Shown: one piece after another, positions 33,195-40,659 of the stretch
Layout: the number at the start of each line of letters is the position of its first letter
How positions within the stretch are numbered: position 1 is the stretch's first letter
Assembly (NCBI RefSeq): GCF_009649815.1
Contig: NZ_WJIC01000011.1
Coordinates: forward strand, 1 to 64,000
Reading direction: 5' to 3'
DNA: 64,000 bases
From: Nocardia sp. SYP-A9097
GTDB lineage: Bacteria > Actinomycetota > Actinomycetes > Mycobacteriales > Mycobacteriaceae
The notes under the pieces: model-generated
The model's input: the letters and a program-made list of their open reading frames with translations, nothing else
Told to the model about the DNA's origin: nothing
Databases searched by the model: none
Translations under genes and position numbers: made by a program

Positions 33195-34925
33195 TCAGTT
33201 CTGAATTCGGCAGAGCACGGCGCCGGTGCCGATACTCCGGCCGATCTCGGTGATCAGCCCGACCACGGTGCCCGCCTTGTGAGCGGTGATCGGCTGTTCC
33301 ATCTTCATCGCCTCGATCACGGCGATGAGCTGGCCGGATGCGACCGAATCGCCCTCTGTGGCAGCGACTTTCACGAGCGTGCCGGACATCGGCGCGGTCA
33401 AGGTGTCACCGGTGTGCTTGGCGGACGAGCCGGTGCGAACTCCACGCGGTGCGGGTCGCGGACCGGGTTTGCCGCCGCGTGCGGGCAGCGTCACCTCGAC
33501 CCGCTTACCCCGCACCTCGACCACCACCGTCTCGCGTGGAGCCGGGGAATCCTGTGTCACAACGTCTTCCACGTGCGGGGCGATCGTGTTGCGGAACTCG
33601 GTCTCGATCCAGCGGGTGTGCACCCGGAAGGGATCGTCGGTGAAGTCCGGATCGACGACGACGGCGCGGTGCAGCGGCAGCGTCGTCGGCAGGCCCTCGA
33701 TCTCGAATTCGCTCAGCGCGCGCGCCGCCCGCTGTAGCGCCTGCGCCCGATCCGCGCCGGTGACAATGAGTTTCGCCAGTAGCGAGTCCCACTGCGCGCC
33801 CACCACGCTGCCGGCCTCGACACCCGAGTCCAGGCGCACGCCGGGCCCACTCGGCGGCCGATACCGCACGACGACGCCGGGGCCGGGCAGAAAGTTTCGG
33901 CCCGCGTCCTCGCAATTGACGCGGAACTCGATGGAGTGCCCGCGCGGGGCCGGATCGGGATAGTCGAGCAGACCGCCGTCGGCCAGGCGCAGCTGCTCGC
34001 GCACCAGGTCGATGCCGGTGATCTCCTCGGTGACAGGGTGTTCCACCTGCAGCCGGGTATTGACCTCGAGGAACGACAGCGTGCCATCCGCCCCGACCAG
34101 GAACTCGCAGGTGCCCGCGCCCCGGTAGCCCGCCGCGCGCAGGATGGCCTTGGAGGCATTGATCAGCGCGGTGTGCTGGGCGGTGCTGAGGAAAGGCGCG
34201 GGAGCCTCCTCGACCAGCTTCTGATGCCGGCGCTGCAGCGAGCAGTCCCTGGTCGATACCACCACCACATTCCCGGCCGCATCGGCCAGGCACTGGGTCT
34301 CCACGTGCCGGGGCTGATCCAGATACCGCTCCACGAAGCACTCGCCGCGCCCGAACGCGGCGTGCGCCTCCCGCACCGCGGATTCGAAGCATTCGGGGAT
34401 CTCGGCAAGGGTGCGTGCGACTTTCAGGCCGCGACCGCCACCGCCGAAGGCCGCTTTGACGGCCACCGGCAGCCCGTGCTTCCTGGCGAATATGATGACT
34501 TCGTCCGGATCGGTGACCGGCCCGGGGCTGCCGGCGACAATCGGTGCGCCGGCCGCCGCGGCGATGCGGCGGGCGGTCACCTTGTCACCGAGGTCGCGAA
34601 TGACCTGCGGCGGCGGGCCGATCCAGATCAGTCCCGCCGCCAGCACCGCCGCGGCGAAATCGGCGTTCTCGGAGAGGAATCCGTATCCCGGATGCACCGC
34701 ATCGGCCCGCGCTGCCCGGGCGGCGGCGAGCACGGCGTCGATATTCAGGTAGCTTGTCGCGGCCGTATCGCCCCCGAGGGCATAGGCCTCGTCGGCGGCG
34801 CGCACGTGGACTGCGTCACGGTCCGGGGTCGCGTACACCGCGACCGAGGTGATGCCGGCGTCGCGGCACGCCCGCGCTATTCGCACCGCGATCTCACCGC
34901 GGTTGGCGATCAACACTTTTCGCAC
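33195..34925 (-). CDS. Acyl-CoA carboxylase alpha subunit (biotin carboxylase + BCCP)
   Basis: 576 residues from GTG 34925 with CAGGAG upstream. Biotin carboxylase domain at residues 1-445 (VLIANRGEIAVRIARAC, KAAFGGGGRGLKV, EVNTRLQVEHPVTEE) and a biotin carrier domain at the end, biotinyl lysine 541 in EAMKMEQP; the linker is Arg/Pro/Gly-rich. First gene of the polyketide operon, 33 bases ahead of the cyclase. With the beta and epsilon-like genes it supplies extender units. Confidence 0.93.
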   Translation of the reverse strand: MRKVLIANRGEIAVRIARACRDAGITSVAVYATPDRDAVHVRAADEAYALGGDTAATSYLNIDAVLAAARAARADAVHPGYGFLSENADFAAAVLAAGLIWIGPPPQVIRDLGDKVTARRIAAAAGAPIVAGSPGPVTDPDEVIIFARKHGLPVAVKAAFGGGGRGLKVARTLAEIPECFESAVREAHAAFGRGECFVERYLDQPRHVETQCLADAAGNVVVVSTRDCSLQRRHQKLVEEAPAPFLSTAQHTALINASKAILRAAGYRGAGTCEFLVGADGTLSFLEVNTRLQVEHPVTEEITGIDLVREQLRLADGGLLDYPDPAPRGHSIEFRVNCEDAGRNFLPGPGVVVRYRPPSGPGVRLDSGVEAGSVVGAQWDSLLAKLIVTGADRAQALQRAARALSEFEIEGLPTTLPLHRAVVVDPDFTDDPFRVHTRWIETEFRNTIAPHVEDVVTQDSPAPRETVVVEVRGKRVEVTLPARGGKPGPRPAPRGVRTGSSAKHTGDTLTAPMSGTLVKVAATEGDSVASGQLIAVIEAMKMEQPITAHKAGTVVGLITEIGRSIGTGAVLCRIQN

Positions 34926-35166
34926 GGTGTCTCCTGAAAGTCGTTGGGATGCAATGACAATCGTGGGCAAGCAAGATCGACAGCCGGTGAACGGCAGTTC
35001 CGAGAACCTTCAGAAGCTGTACCTCCGATCGCCTCGAGGTTCTGGAATCGGCCGGATTCCTCCGGTGAACTTCAAGTTCTCTCGCGCCCGGTTGCCGGTC
35101 CCCTGGACGGCCCCTACCATGCCGTTCCGGCCTGTCACCGGCACGGATCCCCGCAGCGCTCGCACT

Positions 35167-35184
35167 TATATGGCTTGCCATGTA
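35167..35184. promoter_or_regulatory. Candidate MarR operator in the PKS/marR divergent promoter
   Basis: TATATGGCTTGCCATGTA is an 18-base inverted repeat with one mismatched pair, core ATGGC-TT-GCCAT, located 42 bases upstream of the marR start and about 240 bases upstream of the PKS operon start. Its size suits a MarR dimer. The rest of the roughly 300-base divergent gap has no gene. Confidence 0.5.
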
Positions 35185-35225
35185 TCGTCGATTTCAGTCC
35201 TCACCACGACCGATGAAAGGTAGGC

Positions 35226-35702
35226 ATGGAGCCGCTCGCGACGCCGCCGATAGACCGGCGCACCTCACTCGGATACCTGATCAACCATCTCGCCCGGCTC
35301 ATGGAGCACGCGCTGCGCGATCGGATCGCCGAATACGGGGTGGTGTCAGGGCAATTCGCGCAACTGCTCGCCCTGTACGAGCAGGACGGCGTCCCGCAGC
35401 ACGAGCTCTGCGAAAAAGTCCGGATCGATCAATCGACGATGGCCCACACGCTCAAGCGGATGGAGCGTGACGGGCTGATCCAGCGCACCGCCGATCCCGC
35501 CGACGGGCGACGGGCGCTGATCCACCTCACCGAGCGTGCGCAGCGACTGCGGGCCGCCCTGGTCTCGGTCGCGCACGAGGTGAACGACATTGCCGCCGCG
35601 GGGTTTTCGGGACCGCGGGAAGAAGACTTCCTCCGTATGGCTCGACAGGCGATCGGAAATCTCGAAGCAGATCGGGCCCACCTGAACGGCAAAGAGAGGT
35701 AA
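35226..35702 (+). CDS. MarR-family transcriptional regulator
   Basis: 158 residues. The winged helix reads GVPQHELCEKVRIDQSTMAH followed by TLKRMERDGLIQRTADPADG and RRALIHLTE, all standard MarR. Divergent from the polyketide operon and first of a three-gene set with a membrane protein and a SnoaL-like protein. Such regulators often sense the product or a precursor of the neighbouring pathway; it may repress export/resistance genes and the PKS operon. Confidence 0.88.
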   Translation: MEPLATPPIDRRTSLGYLINHLARLMEHALRDRIAEYGVVSGQFAQLLALYEQDGVPQHELCEKVRIDQSTMAHTLKRMERDGLIQRTADPADGRRALIHLTERAQRLRAALVSVAHEVNDIAAAGFSGPREEDFLRMARQAIGNLEADRAHLNGKER

Positions 35703-35705
35703 ACC

Positions 35706-36191
35706 ATGCTCTCCCGCATCCATCCCATCGCGGGCGCAGTCGGACTGACCACCATTCTCACCTTCTGGATCTCGACCGTCGTGACGGAGATCTTCGGATC
35801 GAAGCACGCGATCATCACGCTGAAGCAGACCATTCCGTGGGGTCTGCCGATTCTGGTGCTGGCCCTGGCCCTCACCGGGGCGAGCGGCTTTCGACTCGCC
35901 GGCGGCTCGACCCTGCCGGTAATTCTCGTCAAGAAACGCCGGATGCCGTTCATCGCGGCCAATGGACTACTCGTACTGATTCCCTGCGCGATCACCCTGG
36001 ATGTGCTCGCCGGCCACGATCACTTCGGGGTCGCGTTCTATTGCGTCCAAGCGGTGGAGCTCGTCGCGGGGGCGATCAATATCGCGCTGATGTCATTGAA
36101 TGTTCGCGATGGTCTCCGGCTCACCGGCCGGTTCGGCATGACCACTTCGGATCCAACCGTTGCCGTCGGCAGCGGAGAATCTCAGGGATGA
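35706..36191 (+). CDS. Four-helix membrane protein, unknown function
   Basis: 161 residues, three bases after the marR stop. Hydrophobic segments near AGAVGLTTILTFWISTVV, IPWGLPILVLALALTGA, FIAANGLLVLIPCAITL and YCVQAVELVAGAINIALM. No transporter signature is seen. Coupling to marR and position beside the PKS operon suggest a role in tolerance or membrane adaptation, but this is guesswork from context. Confidence 0.7.
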   Translation: MLSRIHPIAGAVGLTTILTFWISTVVTEIFGSKHAIITLKQTIPWGLPILVLALALTGASGFRLAGGSTLPVILVKKRRMPFIAANGLLVLIPCAITLDVLAGHDHFGVAFYCVQAVELVAGAINIALMSLNVRDGLRLTGRFGMTTSDPTVAVGSGESQG

Positions 36192-36197
36192 CGCATT

Positions 36198-36719
36198 ATG
36201 AACATGATTTTCGAGAACGAACTACGGCACGAACTCGCTATGCTGCGCGCGGAAGTACGCGAATTGCGGGATCACCGCGATATCGCAGCCCTTTTCGATA
36301 CATTCTTCTTCTTCGAGGACCGCAAGTCCATGAATGACGAATGGGCGGCATCGGTCTTCACCGACGATGTGCTGCTCGAATTGCCACCCGAGGACTATCG
36401 GGGTATCGCGGGGCTCGCCGCGCATATGACGGAAGTCGTGGCATTGTTCGGTCCGACCCATCACACGACCACCGATTGTCATGCCGATGTGCACGGTGAT
36501 CACGCCGTGGTGCGGGTCAATCTCACCGCGACGCACCAGCATGTATCGGACGGCGCCGTGCCGCTCATCGTCTGGGGGTACCTCGAGGCGGACGCTCGGC
36601 GTACCGCGGCGGGCTGGCGTTTGAGCCGAATGAATTTCGCCAAGGTAATGCGCACCGGCGAGGCGCCGGCCGGCTACGCCTTCGATGAGAATCTGAACGT
36701 CATCACGGTCGGCGACTGA
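36198..36719 (+). CDS. SnoaL-like (NTF2-fold) protein
   Basis: 173 residues. The pattern DIAALFDTFFFFEDRKSMNDEW, then FTDDVLLELPPEDYRG and a C-terminal GWRLSRMNFAKVM is that of SnoaL-like NTF2-fold proteins, which include polyketide cyclases and hydroxylases. A helical N-terminal stretch of 25 residues (LRHELAMLRAEVRELRDH) may form a coiled coil. Third gene of the marR set, seven bases after the membrane protein gene; possibly a late step of the polyketide. Confidence 0.75.
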   Translation: MNMIFENELRHELAMLRAEVRELRDHRDIAALFDTFFFFEDRKSMNDEWAASVFTDDVLLELPPEDYRGIAGLAAHMTEVVALFGPTHHTTTDCHADVHGDHAVVRVNLTATHQHVSDGAVPLIVWGYLEADARRTAAGWRLSRMNFAKVMRTGEAPAGYAFDENLNVITVGD

Positions 36720-36730
36720 TGCGAACGGCC

Positions 36731-36749
36731 GCCGACTCGATGAGTCGGC
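36731..36749. terminator. Hairpin between convergent genes
   Basis: GCCGACTCGATGAGTCGGC forms a perfect 8-base stem with a 3-base loop, between the SnoaL-like stop (36719) and the response-regulator stop (36758). Placement suggests a shared bidirectional terminator, though there is no T-run on either side. Confidence 0.5.
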
Positions 36750-36757
36750 AGCCTTCG

Positions 36758-37507
36758 TCATGCCGAGATCTCCGCGATCGGCATGAGCTTGAATCCGATA
36801 CCGCGGACCGCCACGATCCAGTCGCTCGAACCCAATTTCGCGCGCAGGCTGCTCACATGGGTGTCCACGGTGTGGTGCGACCACGATCCGTCCCACACCT
36901 CACGCAGAATCTGATGCCGCGGCACCACCACCCCGGGCCGCCGCGCCAGCAGGCACAACAGGTCGAATTCCTTCTTGGTCAGCACAATTGGCCTGCCATG
37001 CACGTCGATCTCGCGGGCCGCTTCGTCGATACGCAGCGATCCGCACCGGGTGACGGACGCCGACTCGACCGGGAGTTCCGGGCACGCCCGCCGCATGACC
37101 GAATCGATTCTCGCGACGAGTTCGCTGATGCCGAACGGCCGAGCGAGATAGTCGTCGGCGCCCGAACTCAGACCGAGTACGCAGTCGAGTTCGGAGGTCC
37201 GGTCGGTGACCAGAATGATCGGCACGGCATGTCGGGCGCGAATCGATCGGCACACCGCGAAACCGTCGAAATCCGGCAGATCCGGATCGAGCAGCAAGAG
37301 ATCGGCACGATCGGAGAGTTTCATGGCCATCGTTCCGGTATCGACCGTTGCCACCTGATGACCGTATCTCGGCAACTCCTGGACCAGGCCACCACAGCCT
37401 TCGGTCCTCGCCACGATCAGTATTCGCCAGGACCTTTCGAAAACCGAGAAATGAATATCGGGGAAACTCGCCTCGAGTTCGACCTGCCGCAGCTCATTGC
37501 TTTCCAT
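36758..37507 (-). CDS. Atypical OmpR-type response regulator
   Basis: 249 residues: receiver domain about 28-145 and a winged-helix DNA-binding domain about 155-245 (GRPIVLTKKEFDLLCLLARR, WSHHTVDTHVSSLRAKLG). The phosphoacceptor position Asp74 is kept (LLLLDPDLPDFDG), but the acidic pair that binds Mg2+ is Ala33-Arg34 (ILIVARTEG) and the conserved lysine is Arg123 (DDYLARPF). Phosphorylation by a kinase is therefore unlikely. No kinase gene adjoins. Atypical OmpR-type regulators such as JadR1 control angucycline-type clusters, which makes the adjacent PKS operon a likely target. Confidence 0.82.
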   Translation of the reverse strand: MESNELRQVELEASFPDIHFSVFERSWRILIVARTEGCGGLVQELPRYGHQVATVDTGTMAMKLSDRADLLLLDPDLPDFDGFAVCRSIRARHAVPIILVTDRTSELDCVLGLSSGADDYLARPFGISELVARIDSVMRRACPELPVESASVTRCGSLRIDEAAREIDVHGRPIVLTKKEFDLLCLLARRPGVVVPRHQILREVWDGSWSHHTVDTHVSSLRAKLGSSDWIVAVRGIGFKLMPIAEISA

Positions 37508-37782
37508 GTTCGGAATGCCCCCACGTCCTGGACACAGAGTGTCACGCTGACGACCACGCTACTGCGGGCGGCCGGGTGTTCGATTCTCTTCGAGGTTAGG
37601 CGATGCGGTGCATGTGCTCAAACCGGGGCGGGGAATTCGGAGAAGTAGTGAAATATCTAACAAATTGAACCCCCGATACGCGAGGAATTCCGAAAAGAAA
37701 AGAGGCCGTTCGGTTTATTTACGAATTCGGCCTGACCAATTTCCGGACCATACTATGCGACTTGCTAATGAAAGGCATTCTC

Positions 37783-38568
37783 ATGGCATCCAGCGGCAAC
37801 CCCGCGCGGGGCGATATCGCCACCCGTCAATTGCGCGGCCTGAGCGATCTGCTCCTCGACCGATTCTTCGCCACGGGCCACATCTCCGAAACCGAGCGGA
37901 TTGCGGCCCGGGTCAACCGGATACGAATCGCCGGCCCGGCGGTACACAATCTGAACTGGATTCCCGGCCAGCACGTGCGGATCGCGACCGGCGATATCGA
38001 TGCCGGCGGAGTCCTGGCGCGAGTCGGTGAGCTGCGCACCTATTCGGTGTGGCACTTCGACCCCGAGCGCGGCGAGTTGGATGTGTGCGTGCTCGATCAC
38101 GGCGACGGGCCGGGAGCTCAGTGGGGGCGCAAAGCCGCTGTCGGCCGGCGGGTTCGGTTCCGCGGCCCCGAGGGCTCCTTCGCCCTGCGTGCCGACGCGC
38201 CCTACCACCTGTTCGCCGGGGAGGAGACCGCGTCGGTCGCCTTCGGTGCCATGCTCGGCGCGGTCCCCGCGGATATCGCCGTGCACGGTGCGATCGAAAC
38301 GGCCACGGCCGAGGATCGGCTGCCCGTGCCGCGATCCGCCGAACTGGCCCGGCCGCTGCGCGGCGCCGCTTCCGCCGCTCGCTCGGAAGTTCTGCTCGAT
38401 GCGGTCCGCGCCCTCGATCTGCCCTCCGCACCGGGCATTGCCTACCTGGCCGGCGAGGCCCGCACAATCCAACAGGTCATGAAACACCTTGTCCAAGAAC
38501 GTGAGTGGCCTCGCCGATCAATTCAGGTCAAGCCCTTCTGGGCCCCGGGCCGACGCGGTATGGAGTAG
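37783..38568 (+). CDS. Siderophore-interacting protein / ferric-siderophore reductase
   Basis: 261 residues from ATG 37783 after GAAAGG; an upstream ATG at 37762 is less likely. N-terminal FAD-binding barrel (RVNRIRIAGPAVHNLNWIPGQHVRIA, RTYSVWHFDPERGELDVCV) and C-terminal NAD(P)H domain (YHLFAGEETASVAFGAML, GIAYLAGEARTIQQVMKHL) define the SIP family, which releases iron by reducing ferric siderophores in the cytoplasm. It is not near an uptake system here; it could instead act as a flavin reductase for the polyketide pathway. Confidence 0.82.
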   Translation: MASSGNPARGDIATRQLRGLSDLLLDRFFATGHISETERIAARVNRIRIAGPAVHNLNWIPGQHVRIATGDIDAGGVLARVGELRTYSVWHFDPERGELDVCVLDHGDGPGAQWGRKAAVGRRVRFRGPEGSFALRADAPYHLFAGEETASVAFGAMLGAVPADIAVHGAIETATAEDRLPVPRSAELARPLRGAASAARSEVLLDAVRALDLPSAPGIAYLAGEARTIQQVMKHLVQEREWPRRSIQVKPFWAPGRRGME

Positions 38569-38576
38569 GCACCGGA

Positions 38577-39275
38577 TCACTTCCCCGGGAGCGGGGAATT
38601 GATGGTGGTGAAGTACTGCGCGGCGGCGGCGAGAGCGACCGGGCCGGTGACCAGGAGAGCGCCCGCCAGGGTGCCGATGGCGGCCATGGCGGCGGCGCCC
38701 GCGATGCAGCCGACGGCGGCGGCGGGCAGGAAGGAGAAGATGCCGCCGATAATGCCGGTGGCCAGGGTCGCGCCGCCACCTGCGGCGACGCCGCCGAGGA
38801 TGCAGCCGATGGCGCCGCCGCCGATGCCGCCGATCGTGGTGCCGATGGCCGCGCCCGCGGTGATGGTGCTGGTCAGGCGGCCCCAGGCGGCCACCTCGCG
38901 CTCGTAGGGGGTGCGCCAAGGGGCGGAGTCCTCGAAGGGCAGGGCGACCGGCTTGTACTCCGCGTGTGCGGTGTCGAATAGTGGGGTGAGGGTGGCGGTG
39001 CGGCCGGCGATGTCGGCGGTCACGGGAAAGACGAAATCGTCTACGCGGAAGGACAATTCGGTGCCCGCGAGGACGGTGCCGTCGGCGGCCTCGATCTTCA
39101 GCGCGCCGTTCTCGACGACCAGTGAGCCCGAATCGGTGGAGATGACCGCGGCATTGTCGAGGGTCTTGGCGGTGTAGTTCACCGGGGCGACAGGGGCAGG
39201 GGCTGCGGTGGCCGTTCCGCAGCCGATGACGGCGGTGCCGATCAGCAGTGCGGAGGTGGCGGCGATCTTCCTCAT
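38577..39275 (-). CDS. Exported glycine-zipper protein (paralogue 3 of 3)
   Basis: 232 residues with a signal peptide (MRKIAATSALLIGTAVIGC, then GTATAAPAP). A polar domain (residues about 33-110, NAAVISTDSGSLVVENGALK) precedes a long hydrophobic Gly/Ala-rich region of about 100 residues (AAIGTTIGGIGGGAIGCILGG), reminiscent of glycine zippers that insert in membranes. The same plan occurs in two other genes of the window. Function unknown. A perfect 24-base palindrome lies 66 bases upstream. The stop lies eight bases from the convergent reductase gene. Confidence 0.75.
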   Translation of the reverse strand: MRKIAATSALLIGTAVIGCGTATAAPAPVAPVNYTAKTLDNAAVISTDSGSLVVENGALKIEAADGTVLAGTELSFRVDDFVFPVTADIAGRTATLTPLFDTAHAEYKPVALPFEDSAPWRTPYEREVAAWGRLTSTITAGAAIGTTIGGIGGGAIGCILGGVAAGGGATLATGIIGGIFSFLPAAAVGCIAGAAAMAAIGTLAGALLVTGPVALAAAAQYFTTINSPLPGK

Positions 39276-39341
39276 CTTGTCCTTCAGGTGCCGAACCGGG
39301 CGACATCTCCGAACCGTGGAGAGTGTCGCCAGTCACTTGAA

Positions 39342-39365
39342 ATCACTAAGCGGTCGCTTAGTGAT
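39342..39365. promoter_or_regulatory. Perfect 24-base palindrome, TetR-type operator candidate
   Basis: Arms ATCACTAAGCG (39342-39352) and CGCTTAGTGAT (39355-39365) flank a GT centre and match completely. The core AAGCGGTCGCTT resembles TetR-family operators. It sits upstream of the glycine-zipper gene start at 39275. The two TetR genes in the window are distant, so the cognate regulator is unknown. Confidence 0.6.
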
Positions 39366-39452
39366 CGGAACGTTAGCTGCATCACACGTGATCGGTCAAG
39401 TTGGCTCTGAAATGCGGTTATGGTCGCAGGTAAAGCGCCTGATTGAGACACT

Positions 39453-39488
39453 GAGGCCGCCATGTCTCCGACATGACGGCCTCGTTTT
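39453..39488. terminator. Hairpin terminator downstream of map
   Basis: GAGGCCG-C-CATGTC and GACATG-A-CGGCCTC form a 13-pair stem with one mismatch and a 3-base loop; a GTTTTCT tract follows on the plus strand and correspondingly AAAAC precedes it on the minus strand. It lies just beyond the map stop (39518). The T-run favours plus-strand termination, yet the only adjacent gene end is on the minus strand, so it may act in both directions. Confidence 0.6.
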
Positions 39489-39517
39489 CTCGCTGCGGCA
39501 AGCCGGTGAGGTTGGTC

Positions 39518-40285
39518 TCAGCCGACCCGGGTGAGCACCTGCGGACCCGCCTCGGTAATCGCCACGGTGTGCTCGGAGTGGGCGGTGCGCGAGCCGTCGG
39601 CCGAGCGAATCGTCCAGCCGTCCGGATCGGTGACGATGCGATCGGTGGTGCGCGCGAACCACGGTTCGATGGCGATGGCCAGGCCCGGGCGCAGCACGTA
39701 GCCGCGACCGGCGCGGCCGTGATTGGGGATATGCGGGTCCTCGTGCATGGTGCGGCCCAGGCCGTGCCCGCCGAATTCGGTGTTCACCGGATAGCCGTAG
39801 GCGTGCGCGACCCCGGCGATGGCGGCGGAGATATCACCGATCCGATTCCCCGGCAGCGCAACGGATATCGCGGCCTGCAGGGCCTCTTCGGTGGCGCGCA
39901 CCAGGCGGGTGTCCGCCTCGTCGGCCGTGCCGACGATGACGGTGGTGGCCGAGTCGGCGACCCAGCCGTCGATGCCGACCGCGAGGTCCATGGTCAGGAC
40001 ATCGCCGTCACGCAAGGCGTAGTCGAATGGAAGACCGTGCAGCACAGCGTCATTCACCGAAAGGCAGACGGTATTGCGGAACGGCCCGCGGCCGAACGAG
40101 GGGGAGTAGTCCCAGTAGCACGAGTCCGCACCGCGTTGGCGAATACGTTCGCGCACATGGGCTTCCAGCTCCAGCAGGTTCACTCCGAGCTGTGCCCGAT
40201 CGCGTAGTTCGGTGAGTACCTGCGCGACGAATTCTCCGGTCACCCGCATGCGGGCGATCTCCGCCGCGGACTTGAGTTCCACCAT
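39518..40285 (-). CDS. map: Type I methionine aminopeptidase
   Basis: 255 residues from ATG 40285 (MVELKSAAEIARMRVTG). All metal ligands are present: Asp100, Asp111, His174 (GGHGLGRTMHEDPH), Glu207 (IAIEPWF) and Glu238 (SEHTVAIT); His83 lies in LHGLP. It removes initiator methionine from new proteins. Its divergent partner is a small HTH gene across two palindromes, so this copy is regulated and probably not the main housekeeping enzyme. Confidence 0.93.
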   Translation of the reverse strand: MVELKSAAEIARMRVTGEFVAQVLTELRDRAQLGVNLLELEAHVRERIRQRGADSCYWDYSPSFGRGPFRNTVCLSVNDAVLHGLPFDYALRDGDVLTMDLAVGIDGWVADSATTVIVGTADEADTRLVRATEEALQAAISVALPGNRIGDISAAIAGVAHAYGYPVNTEFGGHGLGRTMHEDPHIPNHGRAGRGYVLRPGLAIAIEPWFARTTDRIVTDPDGWTIRSADGSRTAHSEHTVAITEAGPQVLTRVG

Positions 40286-40299
40286 GTCCAACCTCCGTA

Positions 40300-40345
40300 T
40301 CGGTATTTTAATACCGACCATAGCGGCTTGCGGTATTTTTATACC
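40300..40345. promoter_or_regulatory. Two palindromic operators between map and the HTH gene
   Basis: TCGGTATTTTAATACCGA (40300-40317) is a perfect palindrome with 7-base arms; GGTATTTTTATACC (40332-40345) repeats its core with 5-base arms. Centres are about 30 bases apart, three helical turns. They fill the short divergent promoter, so the HTH protein very likely binds both and controls itself and map. Confidence 0.65.
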
Positions 40346-40363
40346 AACCGTAGGGTGGCGGTC

Positions 40364-40639
40364 ATGGTTCGACTTCCATTGACTCCGGCCCAGGTCGAGG
40401 CCGGTCGGCGACTCGGGTCCGCGCTGCGCGCCGCCCGCGCCGGACGCGATCTCATCGAGGTGGCCGTGGACGCCGGCATCTCACCCGAGACGCTCCGCAA
40501 GATCGAATCCGGGCGTATGCCCACCCCGGCGTTCGGGACCGTGGTCGCGCTCAGCCGCGCACTCGGCATCACCCTCGAAGAGCTGGCCGAGCACTGGCAG
40601 CCCGCCGTCACCGAATCCGCGCGCCGCACCGCCTCCTGA
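40364..40639 (+). CDS. XRE-family helix-turn-helix regulator
   Basis: 91 residues from ATG 40364. The helix-turn-helix is clear: LGSALRAARAGRDLIEVAVD then GISPETLRKIESGRMPTPAF and VALSRALGITLEELAEHW. No extra sensor domain. Divergent from map with two shared palindromes in the 78-base gap, which points to joint control of both genes. Confidence 0.85.
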   Translation: MVRLPLTPAQVEAGRRLGSALRAARAGRDLIEVAVDAGISPETLRKIESGRMPTPAFGTVVALSRALGITLEELAEHWQPAVTESARRTAS

Positions 40640-40659
40640 CTGAAACGTCTGAAACCCGT

